Assembly: GCF_027286325.1 (NCBI RefSeq) | Contig: NZ_CP114589.1 | Coordinates: forward strand, 124,001 to 188,000 | Source of the DNA: Salinivibrio kushneri | GTDB taxonomy: Bacteria; Pseudomonadota; Gammaproteobacteria; Enterobacterales; Vibrionaceae | Direction: 5' to 3' | DNA length: 64,000 bases | Shown here: piece after piece, positions 35,351 through 46,312 of the stretch | Position numbering within the stretch: the first letter of the stretch is position 1 | Layout of the letters: each line of letters begins with the position of its first letter | Position numbers and translations under genes: made by a program | Notes under the pieces: generated by a model | The model's database searches: none | What the model saw: only the letters and a program-made list of their open reading frames with translations | Told to the model about the DNA's origin: nothing

Positions 35351-35865
35351 TGTATTTGACGCTTTAACACTTTTAACAAAAAAGTTTCCTATCGGAAAAT
35401 AGCAATACCATAAACGTGACCTCGCAAGCGAATTGGCAGCGGAACACGATATCCGATGCTGAGTGAGCGCAACACTCGCAATCTATAAAAAAACTTAAAA
35501 ACAATGTATTAAAAACAAAAAAATGAAATGTATACGGTGAAGCCCACGGACTAAGAGTGGTGTTTTTACTGTCGCCTATTTGCAATTTACCCTAGTTTAA
35601 GATAAAAAGGCAAACGTTTGCGTTGCTTGGTTTGTGGACAACAAAGCAAGGTTTTGTCTCCATGATCACAACATAGGTTTCTTATTGGAAATTTATTTTG
35701 CGGAAAAGTGAACGCTTAGGTACGTTAACAAAATGTTTAAATCAACAGTAAGCGTGGAATCATCGCGGACCTGTTGAATGCAACGTGAAGCAATGTCGGC
35801 ATCGTCGATGTCAGGACAACATAAATAATGACAACAACGTACCTTACTGATTTAGGAGACAGGCC
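35351..35865. other. Long divergent control region of the glycine/serine cluster
   Basis: About 515 bases with no credible gene. It contains a PurR-type box (35608-35623), AT-rich promoter-like stretches around 35490-35530 and 35680-35750, and the sdaA ribosome binding site TTTAGGAGACAGGCC. I looked for the conserved cores of a glycine riboswitch and did not find them. Confidence 0.6.
35608..35623. promoter_or_regulatory. PurR-type operator
   Basis: AGGCAAACGTTTGCGT matches the E. coli PurR consensus ACGCAAACGTTTGCGT at 15 of 16 bases. PurR represses glyA and gcv in E. coli because glycine and C1 units feed purine synthesis, which fits this cluster. Confidence 0.7.
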
Positions 35866-37266
35866 ATGAGTCACAGCATGTTTGACCTGTTTAAGATAGG
35901 CGTCGGGCCATCTAGCTCGCACACTGTCGGCCCGATGGTCGCCTGCGCACGCTTTACTCACTATGCGGTGCAAACACTGTCCATAACCGATATCGATAAC
36001 GTCAGAGTCGACCTATATGGCTCGCTGGCGTTAACCGGTAAAGGCCATGCAACTGACGTGGCCTGTGTGATGGGGTTAATGGGCGAAATGCCTGCCACCA
36101 TCGAGTCAGATGAAATCGATACCATGACCAAAATGGTCAAAAATGGTGGCGAGCTTCCTTTTGCAGGGCGCCACTATATTCGTTTTAGCTGGGGGGCAGA
36201 TATTGCCTTTCACTATGAAAAGGTACTACCCGAGCACCCCAACGGCATGACGGTAAGTGCCTTTAACAAAGCAGGAGAGTGTCTTGCTCGCAAAACCTAT
36301 TTCTCGGTGGGTGGTGGCTTTGTGGTGGAAGAAGGCGAAACCGATGCGCTGGCGACTGATTTCACGCCGCCGCATCCATTTGAAAGTGCGGCGGAGTTAC
36401 TTGAGCAATGTACAAAAACGGGCATGACCATCAGTGAGCTGATGTTTACTAACGAAGTGGCACGCGCGCAATATCACGATAGTGGCGCCACGCGTGACAC
36501 AGTTAATCAGGGACTTGATCAAATCTGGCAAGTGATGCGTGAGTGTATTGATCGCGGGATTAAACAAGGCGGCGTACTGCCAGGGGGGTTGAACATCAAG
36601 CGCCGAGCTAAAGGCATGTTCGAAGCGATTCACGATAAACAAGCTCATGGGTTACCGACAGACACCAATGATTGGGTCAACCTGTTTGCCATGGCGGTCA
36701 ATGAAGAGAATGCCGCCGGTGGCCGAGTGGTCACCGCTCCAACCAATGGTGCGGCAGGCGTGATCCCTGCCGTGCTTGCGTATTACGACAAATTTGTGTC
36801 GCCCAATAACCCAGACGGGATCCGTACCTTTATGGCCACGTCCGCGGCTATCGGCTCTTTGTACAAGACCAATGCTTCTATTTCGGCAGCAGAAGTCGGT
36901 TGTCAGGGAGAAATTGGCGTGGCGTGCTCCATGGCAGCGGCAGGGTTAGCTGCGGCAATGGGCGCAAGCAATCAACAAATTGAAAACGCGGCAGAAATCG
37001 GGATGGAGCATAACCTAGGCCTTACTTGCGACCCGATTGATGGCCTGGTGCAAGTTCCCTGTATAGAACGCAATACCATGGGCGCCGTAAAAGCCATTAA
37101 CGCTACCCGATTGGCAATGGGTGGCGACGGCGAACACCATGTCTCACTCGATAGCGTGATAAAAACCATGCACGAGACAGGGCTAGACATGATGAGCAAA
37201 TACAAAGAAACCTCACAAGGTGGTCTCGCCACCAATGTGATCCCGATTAACGTCGTGGCCTGTTAG
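35866..37266 (+). CDS. sdaA: L-serine ammonia-lyase (L-serine dehydratase), iron-sulfur type
   Basis: A 466-residue single-chain enzyme converting L-serine to pyruvate and ammonia with a [4Fe-4S] cluster. The N-terminal domain begins [20 protein letters not shown], and cluster Cys residues are found in [18 protein letters not shown] and VPCIERN. AGGAGA precedes the ATG. It heads the operon with glyA, gcvH and gcvP; together they turn glycine into serine and then pyruvate, or use serine as carbon source. Confidence 0.96.
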   Translation: MSHSMFDLFKIGVGPSSSHTVGPMVACARFTHYAVQTLSITDIDNVRVDLYGSLALTGKGHATDVACVMGLMGEMPATIESDEIDTMTKMVKNGGELPFAGRHYIRFSWGADIAFHYEKVLPEHPNGMTVSAFNKAGECLARKTYFSVGGGFVVEEGETDALATDFTPPHPFESAAELLEQCTKTGMTISELMFTNEVARAQYHDSGATRDTVNQGLDQIWQVMRECIDRGIKQGGVLPGGLNIKRRAKGMFEAIHDKQAHGLPTDTNDWVNLFAMAVNEENAAGGRVVTAPTNGAAGVIPAVLAYYDKFVSPNNPDGIRTFMATSAAIGSLYKTNASISAAEVGCQGEIGVACSMAAAGLAAAMGASNQQIENAAEIGMEHNLGLTCDPIDGLVQVPCIERNTMGAVKAINATRLAMGGDGEHHVSLDSVIKTMHETGLDMMSKYKETSQGGLATNVIPINVVAC

Positions 37267-37292
37267 CCACCATCGCCAATAAGGAAAGCGCA

Positions 37293-38591
<1,299 letters not shown>

Positions 38592-38697
38592 TAAGGGTCT
38601 GGAGTCACTCGCGGAATAACCGCGGCATCTTCTATCACGATTGCAATCAGCGCAAGTAAGACACAGGAGGCGGTGTAATCACCCAAACGCCGTCTCA

Positions 38698-38728
38698 ATT
38701 TACATTGTAAATCGCTCAACGATTGAGC
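38698..38728. promoter_or_regulatory. Two adjacent inverted repeats before gcvH
   Basis: ATTTACATTGTAAAT (38698-38712) is followed at once by GCTCAA-CGA-TTGAGC (38714-38728). They lie in the 165-base gap between glyA and gcvH and could be operators or an mRNA structure separating the two halves of the operon. Confidence 0.4.
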
Positions 38729-38756
38729 AGCTCGTATTAAAGCAGGAGAGTAACAA

Positions 38757-39134
38757 ATGGACGCGACACTAAAGTTTTCTGAAAGCCATGAGTGGGTCAA
38801 AGACAACGGCGATGGCACTGTCACTATGGGGATCACCGATCATGCCCAAGGCCTGCTTGGCGATGTCGTGTTTGTCGATCTGCCTGAGGTGGGCGACAGT
38901 ACTGAAAAAGGTGAAGGCTTTTCATTGGTGGAGTCGGTGAAAGCCGCGTCGGATATTTATGCCCCCGTAGATGGTGAAGTCATCGCCATTAATGAAGATC
39001 TGGAAGATAGCCCAGAACTGGTCAACGAAGAACCTTTTGAAGGTGGCTGGATTGCCAAGATTAAGCTGGCAGACGACACCAACTTGGATCATCTGATGGA
39101 CGCGGACGCCTATACCGCCACAATCGACGACTAA
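38757..39134 (+). CDS. gcvH: Glycine cleavage system H protein
   Basis: A 125-residue lipoyl carrier that shuttles the aminomethyl group between GcvP, GcvT and dihydrolipoamide dehydrogenase. It starts [15 protein letters not shown] and has the lipoylation Lys in [18 protein letters not shown]. Length is that of the family. GGAGAG precedes the ATG at a spacing of about 8. gcvP follows after 15 bases. The last enzyme of the complex, Lpd, is not in this window. Confidence 0.97.
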   Translation: MDATLKFSESHEWVKDNGDGTVTMGITDHAQGLLGDVVFVDLPEVGDSTEKGEGFSLVESVKAASDIYAPVDGEVIAINEDLEDSPELVNEEPFEGGWIAKIKLADDTNLDHLMDADAYTATIDD

Positions 39135-39149
39135 TTCAGGACGAATACC

Positions 39150-42014
39150 ATGACGCAGACTCGTTTACTCGATAGCCTGGTGGCCGATAATGATTTTATC
39201 GCGCGCCACAATGGCCCTGATACCAATCAGCAAAATGCGATGCTAGCGGCGATCAACGCCACTAGCTTGGAGCACGTGATTGAAGAAACTGTCCCTGCTG
39301 ACATCCGGTTACCACAGCCCCTTAACCTCAGCGCCCCCAAAAGCGAAACCCAGATGCTGGCCGAGCTTAGTGATATTGCCGCGCAGAATACCATTAAGCG
39401 CAGCCTGATCGGCCAAGGCTACTACCACACGCATACTCCACCGCCTATTTTGCGCAATGTGCTAGAAAACCCGGGTTGGTACACGGCTTATACCCCTTAT
39501 CAGCCGGAAATCTCGCAAGGCCGATTAGAATCGTTGCTGAACTTCCAGCAAATGGTGATGGACTTGACAGGGATGGATTTGGCCAACGCATCGCTGCTCG
39601 ACGAAGCCACCGCAGCCGCGGAAGCCATGACCCTGTGTAAGCGTGGCGGCAAGCACAAAGGCAACGCCTTTTTTGTTGCCAGCGATGTGCACCCACAAAC
39701 CTTGGATGTGATTAAAACGCGCGCCAACTTCCTCGGCTATGACATCATTGTTGATGACACCGACACGCTGAATCAGTACGACGTATTTGGCGCCCTGCTC
39801 CAGTATCCTGGCACCACCGGTGAAGTACGCGATCTCAGCGCACTTATTGCAGACGCACAAAGCAAGAAGACACTGGTTGCGGTCGCCACCGATCTGCTTT
39901 CACTCACCTTACTTAAAGCGCCGGGTGAAATGGGCGCGGATGTGGTGATTGGCTCAGCACAACGCTTTGGTGTGCCAATGGGTTACGGTGGCCCACACGC
40001 CGCCTTTATGGCCACGCGTGACAAGCTCAAGCGCACCATGCCAGGCCGTGTGATTGGCGTATCGGTCGATAGCAAAGGCAACCAAGCCCTGCGCATGGCG
40101 ATGCAAACGCGCGAGCAGCATATTCGCCGTGAAAAAGCGACCTCCAATATCTGTACCGCCCAAGCGTTGCTGGCCAACATGGCCGCTTTTTACGCGGTGT
40201 ATCACGGCCCAGAAGGCTTGAAGAAAATTGCCCGCCGTGTGCATCATCTCACCGCGTTGTTCGCCAAATCGGTACAAGCGGCGGGCTTGAACCTTGCCCA
40301 CGACAGCTTCTTTGATACCGTGACGCTTAATACGGGCGAGCAAACCGATGCCTTGTATCAACAAGCGCAAGATGCCGGCTTTAATCTGCGTAAACTGGAT
40401 GGCCAACTCGGCGTGAGCTTTGATGAAGCGAGCACGCTGGCAGAAGTCAATCAATTGCTTACCGCGCTTACCGGTCAAGGCAATGCAGATACCGTAGCGA
40501 GCGACATTGAAGCCGATGAATTTGCCGCGATCCCTGCCGCATGCCGCCGCAGCAGTGCATACCTGACGCACCCCGTCTTTAACCGCTATCACAGTGAAAC
40601 CAAGCTGATGCGCTATATGAAGGCGTTGGAAAACAAAGACTTCTCTCTCACCCACGGTATGATCCCGCTGGGCAGCTGTACCATGAAGCTAAACGCCGCG
40701 GCCGAGATGATCCCCGTCACCTGGCCAGAATTTGGCGCCCTGCACCCGTTTGTGCCATTGGAGCAAGCCAAAGGCTATCAAACACTGGGCAAATCACTGC
40801 GTGACATGCTGTGTGAAATCACCGGCTACGACGAGATCTCCATGCAGCCCAACTCAGGCGCACAAGGGGAGTATGCGGGCTTGATCGCGATTCAGCGCTA
40901 CCATGAAAGCCGTGGTGACAGTCACCGCAACGTGTGCTTGATCCCAAGCTCCGCGCACGGCACCAATCCTGCCTCCGCGGCCATGGTCTCAATGAAAGTG
41001 GTGGTAGTTGGCTGTGATGACGACGGCAACATCGACATTGATGATCTGAAAGCCAAGATCGATAAACACCGCGATGCGCTCTCATGCATTATGATCACCT
41101 ACCCATCGACACATGGTGTGTACGAAGAAACCGTGCAGCAAGTGTGCGAGCTGGTGCACGAAGCAGGTGGCCAAGTTTACTTGGATGGCGCCAACATGAA
41201 TGCGCAAGTGGGGCTGACCACGCCGGGCTACATTGGCTCAGACGTCTCGCATCTCAACCTGCATAAAACCTTCTGTATTCCCCACGGTGGTGGCGGCCCG
41301 GGCATGGGGCCGATTGGCGTGAAATCGCACCTTGCGCCTTTCCTTCCCGGTCATGTCGAGCAAGGCGACGAATTTGCCGTCTCGGCTGCACCAATGGGTA
41401 GCGCCTCGATTCTTCCTATTTCATGGGCGTACATCGCCATGATGGGTGAACAAGGCCTGACGCGCGCGACCGAGTTGGCAATTCTCAGTGCCAACTATGT
41501 GATGGAGCGTTTGCGTCCCTACTACTCCGTGCTGTATCGCGGCAAAAACGGACGCATTGCGCACGAATGTATTATCGACATTCGTCCGCTCAAAGAGGCA
41601 TCCGGCATCAGCGAAGAAGACATCGCCAAACGCTTGATGGATTATGGCTTCCATGCACCGACCATGTCGTTCCCGGTCGCGGGTACGCTGATGGTTGAAC
41701 CGACCGAAAGTGAAAGCCAAGAAGAGTTAGATCGCTTTTGTGATGCCATGATTGCTATCCGCGAGGAAATTGCCAAGGTGCAAGACGGTGAGTGGACGCT
41801 GGAAGACAACCCATTGGTCAATGCACCCCACACCCAAGCGGATCTGATGGCTGACGAGTGGTCTCACGCCTATTCACGTGAGCTGGCTTGCTTCCCATCT
41901 GCCCATAACAAGGCAAGCAAATACTGGCCATCGGTCAACCGTGTCGATAACGTCTACGGTGACCGTAACCTGATTTGCTCTTGCCCTAGCATTGAAAGTT
42001 ATATGGATGAGTAA
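39150..42014 (+). CDS. gcvP: Glycine dehydrogenase (decarboxylating), P protein
   Basis: A 954-residue PLP enzyme that decarboxylates glycine and loads the aminomethyl group on GcvH. It has both ancestral halves fused: the N-terminal half with FIARHNGP and [17 protein letters not shown], and the C-terminal half with [12 protein letters not shown], the PLP-Lys in [20 protein letters not shown] and [12 protein letters not shown]. Length equals the E. coli protein. A strong terminator 30 bases after the stop ends the operon. Confidence 0.97.
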   Translation: MTQTRLLDSLVADNDFIARHNGPDTNQQNAMLAAINATSLEHVIEETVPADIRLPQPLNLSAPKSETQMLAELSDIAAQNTIKRSLIGQGYYHTHTPPPILRNVLENPGWYTAYTPYQPEISQGRLESLLNFQQMVMDLTGMDLANASLLDEATAAAEAMTLCKRGGKHKGNAFFVASDVHPQTLDVIKTRANFLGYDIIVDDTDTLNQYDVFGALLQYPGTTGEVRDLSALIADAQSKKTLVAVATDLLSLTLLKAPGEMGADVVIGSAQRFGVPMGYGGPHAAFMATRDKLKRTMPGRVIGVSVDSKGNQALRMAMQTREQHIRREKATSNICTAQALLANMAAFYAVYHGPEGLKKIARRVHHLTALFAKSVQAAGLNLAHDSFFDTVTLNTGEQTDALYQQAQDAGFNLRKLDGQLGVSFDEASTLAEVNQLLTALTGQGNADTVASDIEADEFAAIPAACRRSSAYLTHPVFNRYHSETKLMRYMKALENKDFSLTHGMIPLGSCTMKLNAAAEMIPVTWPEFGALHPFVPLEQAKGYQTLGKSLRDMLCEITGYDEISMQPNSGAQGEYAGLIAIQRYHESRGDSHRNVCLIPSSAHGTNPASAAMVSMKVVVVGCDDDGNIDIDDLKAKIDKHRDALSCIMITYPSTHGVYEETVQQVCELVHEAGGQVYLDGANMNAQVGLTTPGYIGSDVSHLNLHKTFCIPHGGGGPGMGPIGVKSHLAPFLPGHVEQGDEFAVSAAPMGSASILPISWAYIAMMGEQGLTRATELAILSANYVMERLRPYYSVLYRGKNGRIAHECIIDIRPLKEASGISEEDIAKRLMDYGFHAPTMSFPVAGTLMVEPTESESQEELDRFCDAMIAIREEIAKVQDGEWTLEDNPLVNAPHTQADLMADEWSHAYSRELACFPSAHNKASKYWPSVNRVDNVYGDRNLICSCPSIESYMDE

Positions 42015-42043
42015 TCCATTCCGTTAACGGAAACAATGATGTT

Positions 42044-42070
42044 AAAGGCGAGCCGCTCGGTTCGCCTTTT
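42044..42070 (+). terminator. Intrinsic terminator of sdaA-glyA-gcvHP
   Basis: AAAGGCGA pairs with TCGCCTTT around a short GC-rich inner stem, followed by TTTTA. Standard rho-independent form, 30 bases after the gcvP stop. Confidence 0.85.
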
Positions 42071-42225
42071 TATTGCTCCATGTGTCCACCGTTGCGGTTC
42101 AACAGCCTGTAGTGACAGCCTCAAACAATGCCGCGCTTCGCAACACTCCCCCAGCGAAATTTTCTCACGCCTTACCACTTGCTGGCTAAACTTAACGCAA
42201 TGCACCATTTCACTGAGAGTAAGCT

Positions 42226-43002
42226 TTGCTGAGTTTATATCGACGCCCTGTTGTACGCGTGCTGTTGGTAGTACTGCTGTTGGGAGTGACAGGAGTGGTT
42301 CATGCTGCTACGTCAACCGTGCGCTTAGTCACGTTGGAATACCCGCCCTACATTCAAACCTCGGATGGCGCACTGGATGGTGTGGCGGTGCGGATGGTCA
42401 GTCGAACCTTCGCCAAGCTGGGCTATGACGTCGAGATTGAAGTGCTGCCATGGGCGCGAGCACTCTACCAAGTCCGAACCGGCTTAGCGGATGGTATATT
42501 CACCATTTTCAAAACGTCGGAGCGCGAAGCCTTTCTCGATTACTCTCAGCAGGTTTTATTCCGGCAAGGGATCCGCTTTGTTCATCGCCCCGATGTCAGT
42601 GTCTCTGAAAATGCTATTCAGTCATTCAATTTTGGCGCTTACTCGGTCTGCGTGATCAATCAAGTCAGTTACGGCAGCCGAATGGATGCTGCCTTGGCGC
42701 AAAATCAATTCGCTCAGGTTTTCCGCCTGACTCGCGCACCACAGTGCCTTCGGATGTTAGAGAGCGGCCGAGCCCGTTTGTGGCTCAGCAACCATTTTGG
42801 TGCACGCGCACTGATTAGTCAGCTAAATATGAAGGGGATTGTTGAAATCAACCCCCATCCTATTGAAGACACCCCCAGTTACATTGCCTTTTCTAAAGTG
42901 CAAGGGCTATCAGCTCTGCGCGACCAATTTGATCACGCGTTAGCAGACATGAAAGCCACCGGAGAGTATCAAGCGATCATTGATGACTTTTTTAATGATT
43001 AA
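42226..43002 (+). CDS. Periplasmic substrate-binding protein (SBP family 3-like)
   Basis: A 258-residue exported protein: signal peptide VLLVVLLLGVTGVVHAA, then VRLVTLEYPPYIQ ... GVAVRMVSRTFAKLGYDVEI and LPWARALYQVRTGLADGIFT, typical of amino-acid-type binding proteins. No permease or ATPase gene is adjacent, so it may be an orphan or a sensing partner. The start appears to be the TTG at 42226, after GAGAGTAAGC; a 10-codon frame from 42200 overlaps it. The ligand is unknown. Confidence 0.8.
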   Translation: MLSLYRRPVVRVLLVVLLLGVTGVVHAATSTVRLVTLEYPPYIQTSDGALDGVAVRMVSRTFAKLGYDVEIEVLPWARALYQVRTGLADGIFTIFKTSEREAFLDYSQQVLFRQGIRFVHRPDVSVSENAIQSFNFGAYSVCVINQVSYGSRMDAALAQNQFAQVFRLTRAPQCLRMLESGRARLWLSNHFGARALISQLNMKGIVEINPHPIEDTPSYIAFSKVQGLSALRDQFDHALADMKATGEYQAIIDDFFND

Positions 43003-43114
43003 CCGCTGACATTCCCGCAGAAGGTTTTAAAAGCGACTGACAAACGCTTGACAGATTGTTCTCCTAACATCGCTACATTCTGTGCCATCTGAAAAAGCAG
43101 CATTAAGGCACACT

Positions 43115-43522
43115 ATGAAACCTATCGCTCTCGGTCTCCTACTTGCACTGGGTCTCACGACTCAAGCGGTGGCGAAAGAAAAAACCAATATCTCGGCGGG
43201 TCTTGCCGTCGACCAACAACTGAGCGCAGTCCTAGAAGTCGACGATCAATACCGTTTTACCCTCGGCAATGGCGGCACTGCATTTGATTACCTTTTTCAA
43301 CACGGCACTTTTGATAATCCCGATATCCCGGTTGATTGGTATGTAGGCGCCGGTGGCTGGGCCGAGTGGGATGACGACTATGGTGTGCGTTTGCCCATTG
43401 GACTCGATTGGGCCATCAACAAACAGATCAGTGCTTATGGCCAAGTGCACCCAGAGGTCAATTTCCACGGCGGCCCAGAATTGCAACTTGGTGGCGCACT
43501 AGGCGTAACCTACTCATTCTAG
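43115..43522 (+). CDS. Small outer-membrane beta-barrel-like protein, function unknown
   Basis: A 135-residue exported protein. Signal peptide MKPIALGLLLALGLTTQAVA is followed by alternating polar/hydrophobic strands (VDWYVGAGGWAEW, LPIGLDWAINKQ, LQLGGALGVTYSF). The C-terminal Phe after an aromatic strand is the usual outer-membrane assembly signal. I start at 43115 because AAGG and the signal peptide begin there. No named family is recognised. It is monocistronic. Confidence 0.65.
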   Translation: MKPIALGLLLALGLTTQAVAKEKTNISAGLAVDQQLSAVLEVDDQYRFTLGNGGTAFDYLFQHGTFDNPDIPVDWYVGAGGWAEWDDDYGVRLPIGLDWAINKQISAYGQVHPEVNFHGGPELQLGGALGVTYSF

Positions 43523-43535
43523 TTAGTGTAGGCTC

Positions 43536-43557
43536 TGCCCATAGGTTTTATTGGGCA
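43536..43557 (+). terminator. Weak hairpin after small envelope protein gene
   Basis: TGCCCA and TGGGCA pair across a ten-base T-rich loop, 14 bases after the stop. There is no T-run after the stem. Confidence 0.3.
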
Positions 43558-43666
43558 CCTGTTTATCTCGAGCACCCACTTTGAGCCGCTAAGCAGCAGT
43601 CGCTTATCATCCAAGCCCACCCTTTCACCGTAATGAAGCATGTCAGTTATCAACAAAGGACACGAC

Positions 43667-43840
43667 ATGCTCTCATTTTTAAAGCCGAATCCGGTTAAAA
43701 AGCTTAAAAAACAGTACGAAGCTAAGCAGCAACAAGCCTTTCAGGCGCAGCGCAACGGCGACATCCGCGGCTATTCACTGCTCACCGAAGAAGCGGAAAA
43801 GATTGACCAACAAATCAAAGAATTGGAAAACAACGCTTAG
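43667..43840 (+). CDS. Short conserved protein, DUF6435-like
   Basis: A 57-residue charged, coiled helix: MLSFLKPNPVKKLKKQYEAK, then QNGDIRGY-like sequence (AQRNGDIRGYSLLTEEAEKI). This pattern matches a small family of unknown function common in Vibrionales and Alteromonadales. AAAGGACACGAC sets the start at 43667, though the frame is open a little upstream. Its end overlaps that of the convergent ABC transporter gene by four bases. Confidence 0.7.
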   Translation: MLSFLKPNPVKKLKKQYEAKQQQAFQAQRNGDIRGYSLLTEEAEKIDQQIKELENNA

Positions 43841-45648
43841 CCATTTGAGACATGGCTAAACTGCCGTTTTACCAAGCGCTGGTACAACGGGCAGCGTGCC
43901 AGCAAGTCGGTATGGCTGCCCACATCAATAAGCTTACCTTGATCCATGACGACAATGCGGTCAGCATGCTGAATGGTCGATAAGCGGTGAGCGATAATCA
44001 AGGTCGTGCGGTCCCGCATTAAAGCCGCCAAGCCTTGCTGTACCGCATGCTCACTTTCACTATCAAGGGCACTGGTCGCTTCATCGAGCAATAAGATCCG
44101 TGGGTCTTTAAGAATTGCGCGGGCAATCGCAATTCGCTGCCGTTGGCCGCCCGAAAGCCGCACGCCTCGCTCACCTAAAAAGCTGTGATAACCATCCGGT
44201 AATTGCTGAATAAAAGCATCAGCGTGCGCTTGAACCGCCGCCTCTTTCACCGCTTGCTCACTGGCATCTGGCCTGCCATAGCGGATGTTGCCTATCACAT
44301 CATCGCTAAACAGCGCGGGTTGTTGTGGCACCAGAGCCATTTGTTGGCGCAACGCTTGCGGGGACAAGCTGCGAATATCTTGTCCGCCCAGCATAATCGC
44401 ACCTGATTGCGGATCGTAGAAGCGTTGCAGTAACTCAAATACGGTGGTTTTCCCCGCCCCCGACGGCCCCACTAAAGCGACGACTTCGCCGGGCTGAATA
44501 GCAAGGTTTAGTGCATCAATCGCCGGTTGATGGGGCCGCGTGGGATAATGAAAATGCACCGCGTCAAAGCGAAGATCATTGCTCAATGATTGGGCATCGG
44601 CAATCGGTGAGGTAGAAGGAGTGCGAATATGGCTTTGCACATGCAAAAGCTCCACCAAGCGCTCCGTCGCGCCTGCCGCGCGTTGCAACTCCCCCATCAC
44701 TTCCGACAAGGTAGCCATCGAAGAGGCAACCATGATGGCGAAAAATACAAACGCACCCAGATCCCCTGCCGACATAGTGCCTTGAATCACATCGCGACCG
44801 CCGACCCATAACATGCCAGTAATGGCACTGAACACAATCACGATCACGCCGGAAATAAGAATGGCTCGTTGTTTCACGCGCTCGCGTCCGATCTGATAAG
44901 CACGCTCCACCTCTTGCCCAAATGCGGCTTTGGCGTGATCTTCTACTGCGAAGCTTTGCACGGTTTTAATATTGGTGATGGCTTCACCGGCATAGCTGCC
45001 TACATCCGCCATCGAATCTTGGCTTTGCCGCGACAACGCCCGCACACGACGGCCATAGATAAGTATTGGCACCAAAATAAAAGGCACGGAGGCCAGCACA
45101 ATCAAGGTCAGTTTAATATTGGTGGCAAACAGCATGATGATGGCGCCCACACACATCAGTGCACTGCGCATTGCCATGGAGAAGGAGGAACCGATAATAT
45201 TTTGCAGCAAGCTGGTATCTGTGGTGATCCGCGACATGATTTCGCCACTACCGTGGGTTTCAAAATAGCTCGGATGTAGGCCAATCACATGATCAAACAC
45301 CGCTTGGCGAATATCGGCACTGACCCGCTCACCCACTGACGACACCAGATAGAAGCGGAAGAAGGTGCCGATCGCGATTAATACCGTGATCAGCAAAATA
45401 AACTGTACCGCGTTCCCCAGCTCAACCAGTGATTGCTGGGCAAAGCCTTGGTCGATCAAAAGCCGAACGCCATGTCCAACCGACAGCGTTAGTGATGCAG
45501 TAAACACTAAGGCAAGCAACGCGGCACTCACTTGCCAGCGATAAGGACGAATAAACGCAATCAGCTCCCACAAAACGGTCAGATTTTTACTGTTGCGACT
45601 TGAGGCAGATGGCGTCGAGGCGGTGTGTGTTGAAGCGGAATTGGCCAT
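43837..45648 (-). CDS. ABC exporter, fused membrane and ATPase domains (MsbA/LipA-like half transporter)
   Basis: A 603-residue half transporter, functional as a dimer in the inner membrane. Six membrane helices occupy residues about 25-320, starting ELIAFIRPYRWQVSAALLAL. The ATPase has Walker A GPSGAGKTT, Q loop, signature LSGGQRQRIAIARA, Walker B ILLLDEATSALDSE and the H-loop His in IIAHRLS. The cargo is not evident: lipid, peptide or drug are all possible. It starts about 30 bases after nsrR and probably shares its transcript. Confidence 0.92.
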   Translation of the reverse strand: MANSASTHTASTPSASSRNSKNLTVLWELIAFIRPYRWQVSAALLALVFTASLTLSVGHGVRLLIDQGFAQQSLVELGNAVQFILLITVLIAIGTFFRFYLVSSVGERVSADIRQAVFDHVIGLHPSYFETHGSGEIMSRITTDTSLLQNIIGSSFSMAMRSALMCVGAIIMLFATNIKLTLIVLASVPFILVPILIYGRRVRALSRQSQDSMADVGSYAGEAITNIKTVQSFAVEDHAKAAFGQEVERAYQIGRERVKQRAILISGVIVIVFSAITGMLWVGGRDVIQGTMSAGDLGAFVFFAIMVASSMATLSEVMGELQRAAGATERLVELLHVQSHIRTPSTSPIADAQSLSNDLRFDAVHFHYPTRPHQPAIDALNLAIQPGEVVALVGPSGAGKTTVFELLQRFYDPQSGAIMLGGQDIRSLSPQALRQQMALVPQQPALFSDDVIGNIRYGRPDASEQAVKEAAVQAHADAFIQQLPDGYHSFLGERGVRLSGGQRQRIAIARAILKDPRILLLDEATSALDSESEHAVQQGLAALMRDRTTLIIAHRLSTIQHADRIVVMDQGKLIDVGSHTDLLARCPLYQRLVKRQFSHVSNG

Positions 45649-45677
45649 AAGCTCTTCTTAGTGCGGTCCTTGCACAT

Positions 45678-46103
45678 TTAGGGGCGGGTAAGCAGGATCA
45701 TTAACTCGCGATTGTCGTTGATAAGCGCATCGATGGTGCATGTATCCAACTCCTCTAAAAAGGCTTGCTTGGCTTTCGCTAAGCGATCTTTTAATCGGCA
45801 CGCTGGAGTGATATGACAAAACTCAACCGAGCAATTGACGAGTTCCAAGGGTTCAAGATCGCGTACGACTTGCCCCACCGTGATCGCGGTCGGCGCTTGC
45901 AGTAGACGAATCCCCCCGTTCTTTCCGCGCACCGTTTGAATATATCCCAACTGCCCTAAACGGTTGATGACTTTCACCATATGATTGCGCGACACACCAA
46001 ACAAGCGCGTCACCTCGGTAATGTTGGTGAGCTCACCTTCTGGCAAAGAAGCCAGAAAAATCAACGTGCGAAGTCCGTAATCTGTAAAGCTGGTTAGTTG
46101 CAT
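45678..46103 (-). CDS. nsrR: Nitric-oxide-sensing repressor NsrR (Rrf2 family)
   Basis: A 141-residue [2Fe-2S]/[4Fe-4S] repressor that loses its cluster and DNA binding on NO exposure. [20 protein letters not shown] is the NsrR N-terminus, with HTH around [20 protein letters not shown]. Cluster Cys residues are in [18 protein letters not shown]. The frame extends to 46142, but the ATG at 46103 is the family start. hmp, the classic target, is 2.3 kb away and has two NsrR-like boxes. Confidence 0.93.
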   Translation of the reverse strand: MQLTSFTDYGLRTLIFLASLPEGELTNITEVTRLFGVSRNHMVKVINRLGQLGYIQTVRGKNGGIRLLQAPTAITVGQVVRDLEPLELVNCSVEFCHITPACRLKDRLAKAKQAFLEELDTCTIDALINDNRELMILLTRP

Positions 46104-46312
46104 GTGTGCCTCTTTCTGCTCCGCCGAATTGTAAGTCTTCACTCAGTGAAAACAAAGCAATCGTCACTGTTATCATCGTCTTCGAGCCTCACTTTTTCTA
46201 AGAAAAGTTAACTAAAAACCGTTTAAAAAAGTCGACCACATTCAACTAGACAGCCAAGACTAGTCTACTATGCATTAAGGAGAGGTGTAACGTGTTGGTT
46301 TAGGGGAAGAGA

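Noticed and set aside
35373..35585. 70-codon minus-strand frame upstream of the XRE-cupin gene
   Set aside because: Low-complexity hydrophobic translation in an AT-rich control region, no ribosome binding site.
35351..35865. Glycine riboswitch upstream of sdaA
   Set aside because: Expected from the gene content, but I could not find the conserved aptamer cores; a covariance-model search would settle it.
39954..40655. 233-codon minus-strand frame within gcvP
   Set aside because: Antisense shadow of gcvP; the codon pattern and full-length GcvP motifs support only the plus strand.
42200..42232. Ten-codon frame MHHFTESKLC overlapping the binding-protein start
   Set aside because: Too short to judge and without a clear ribosome binding site; coupling cannot be shown.
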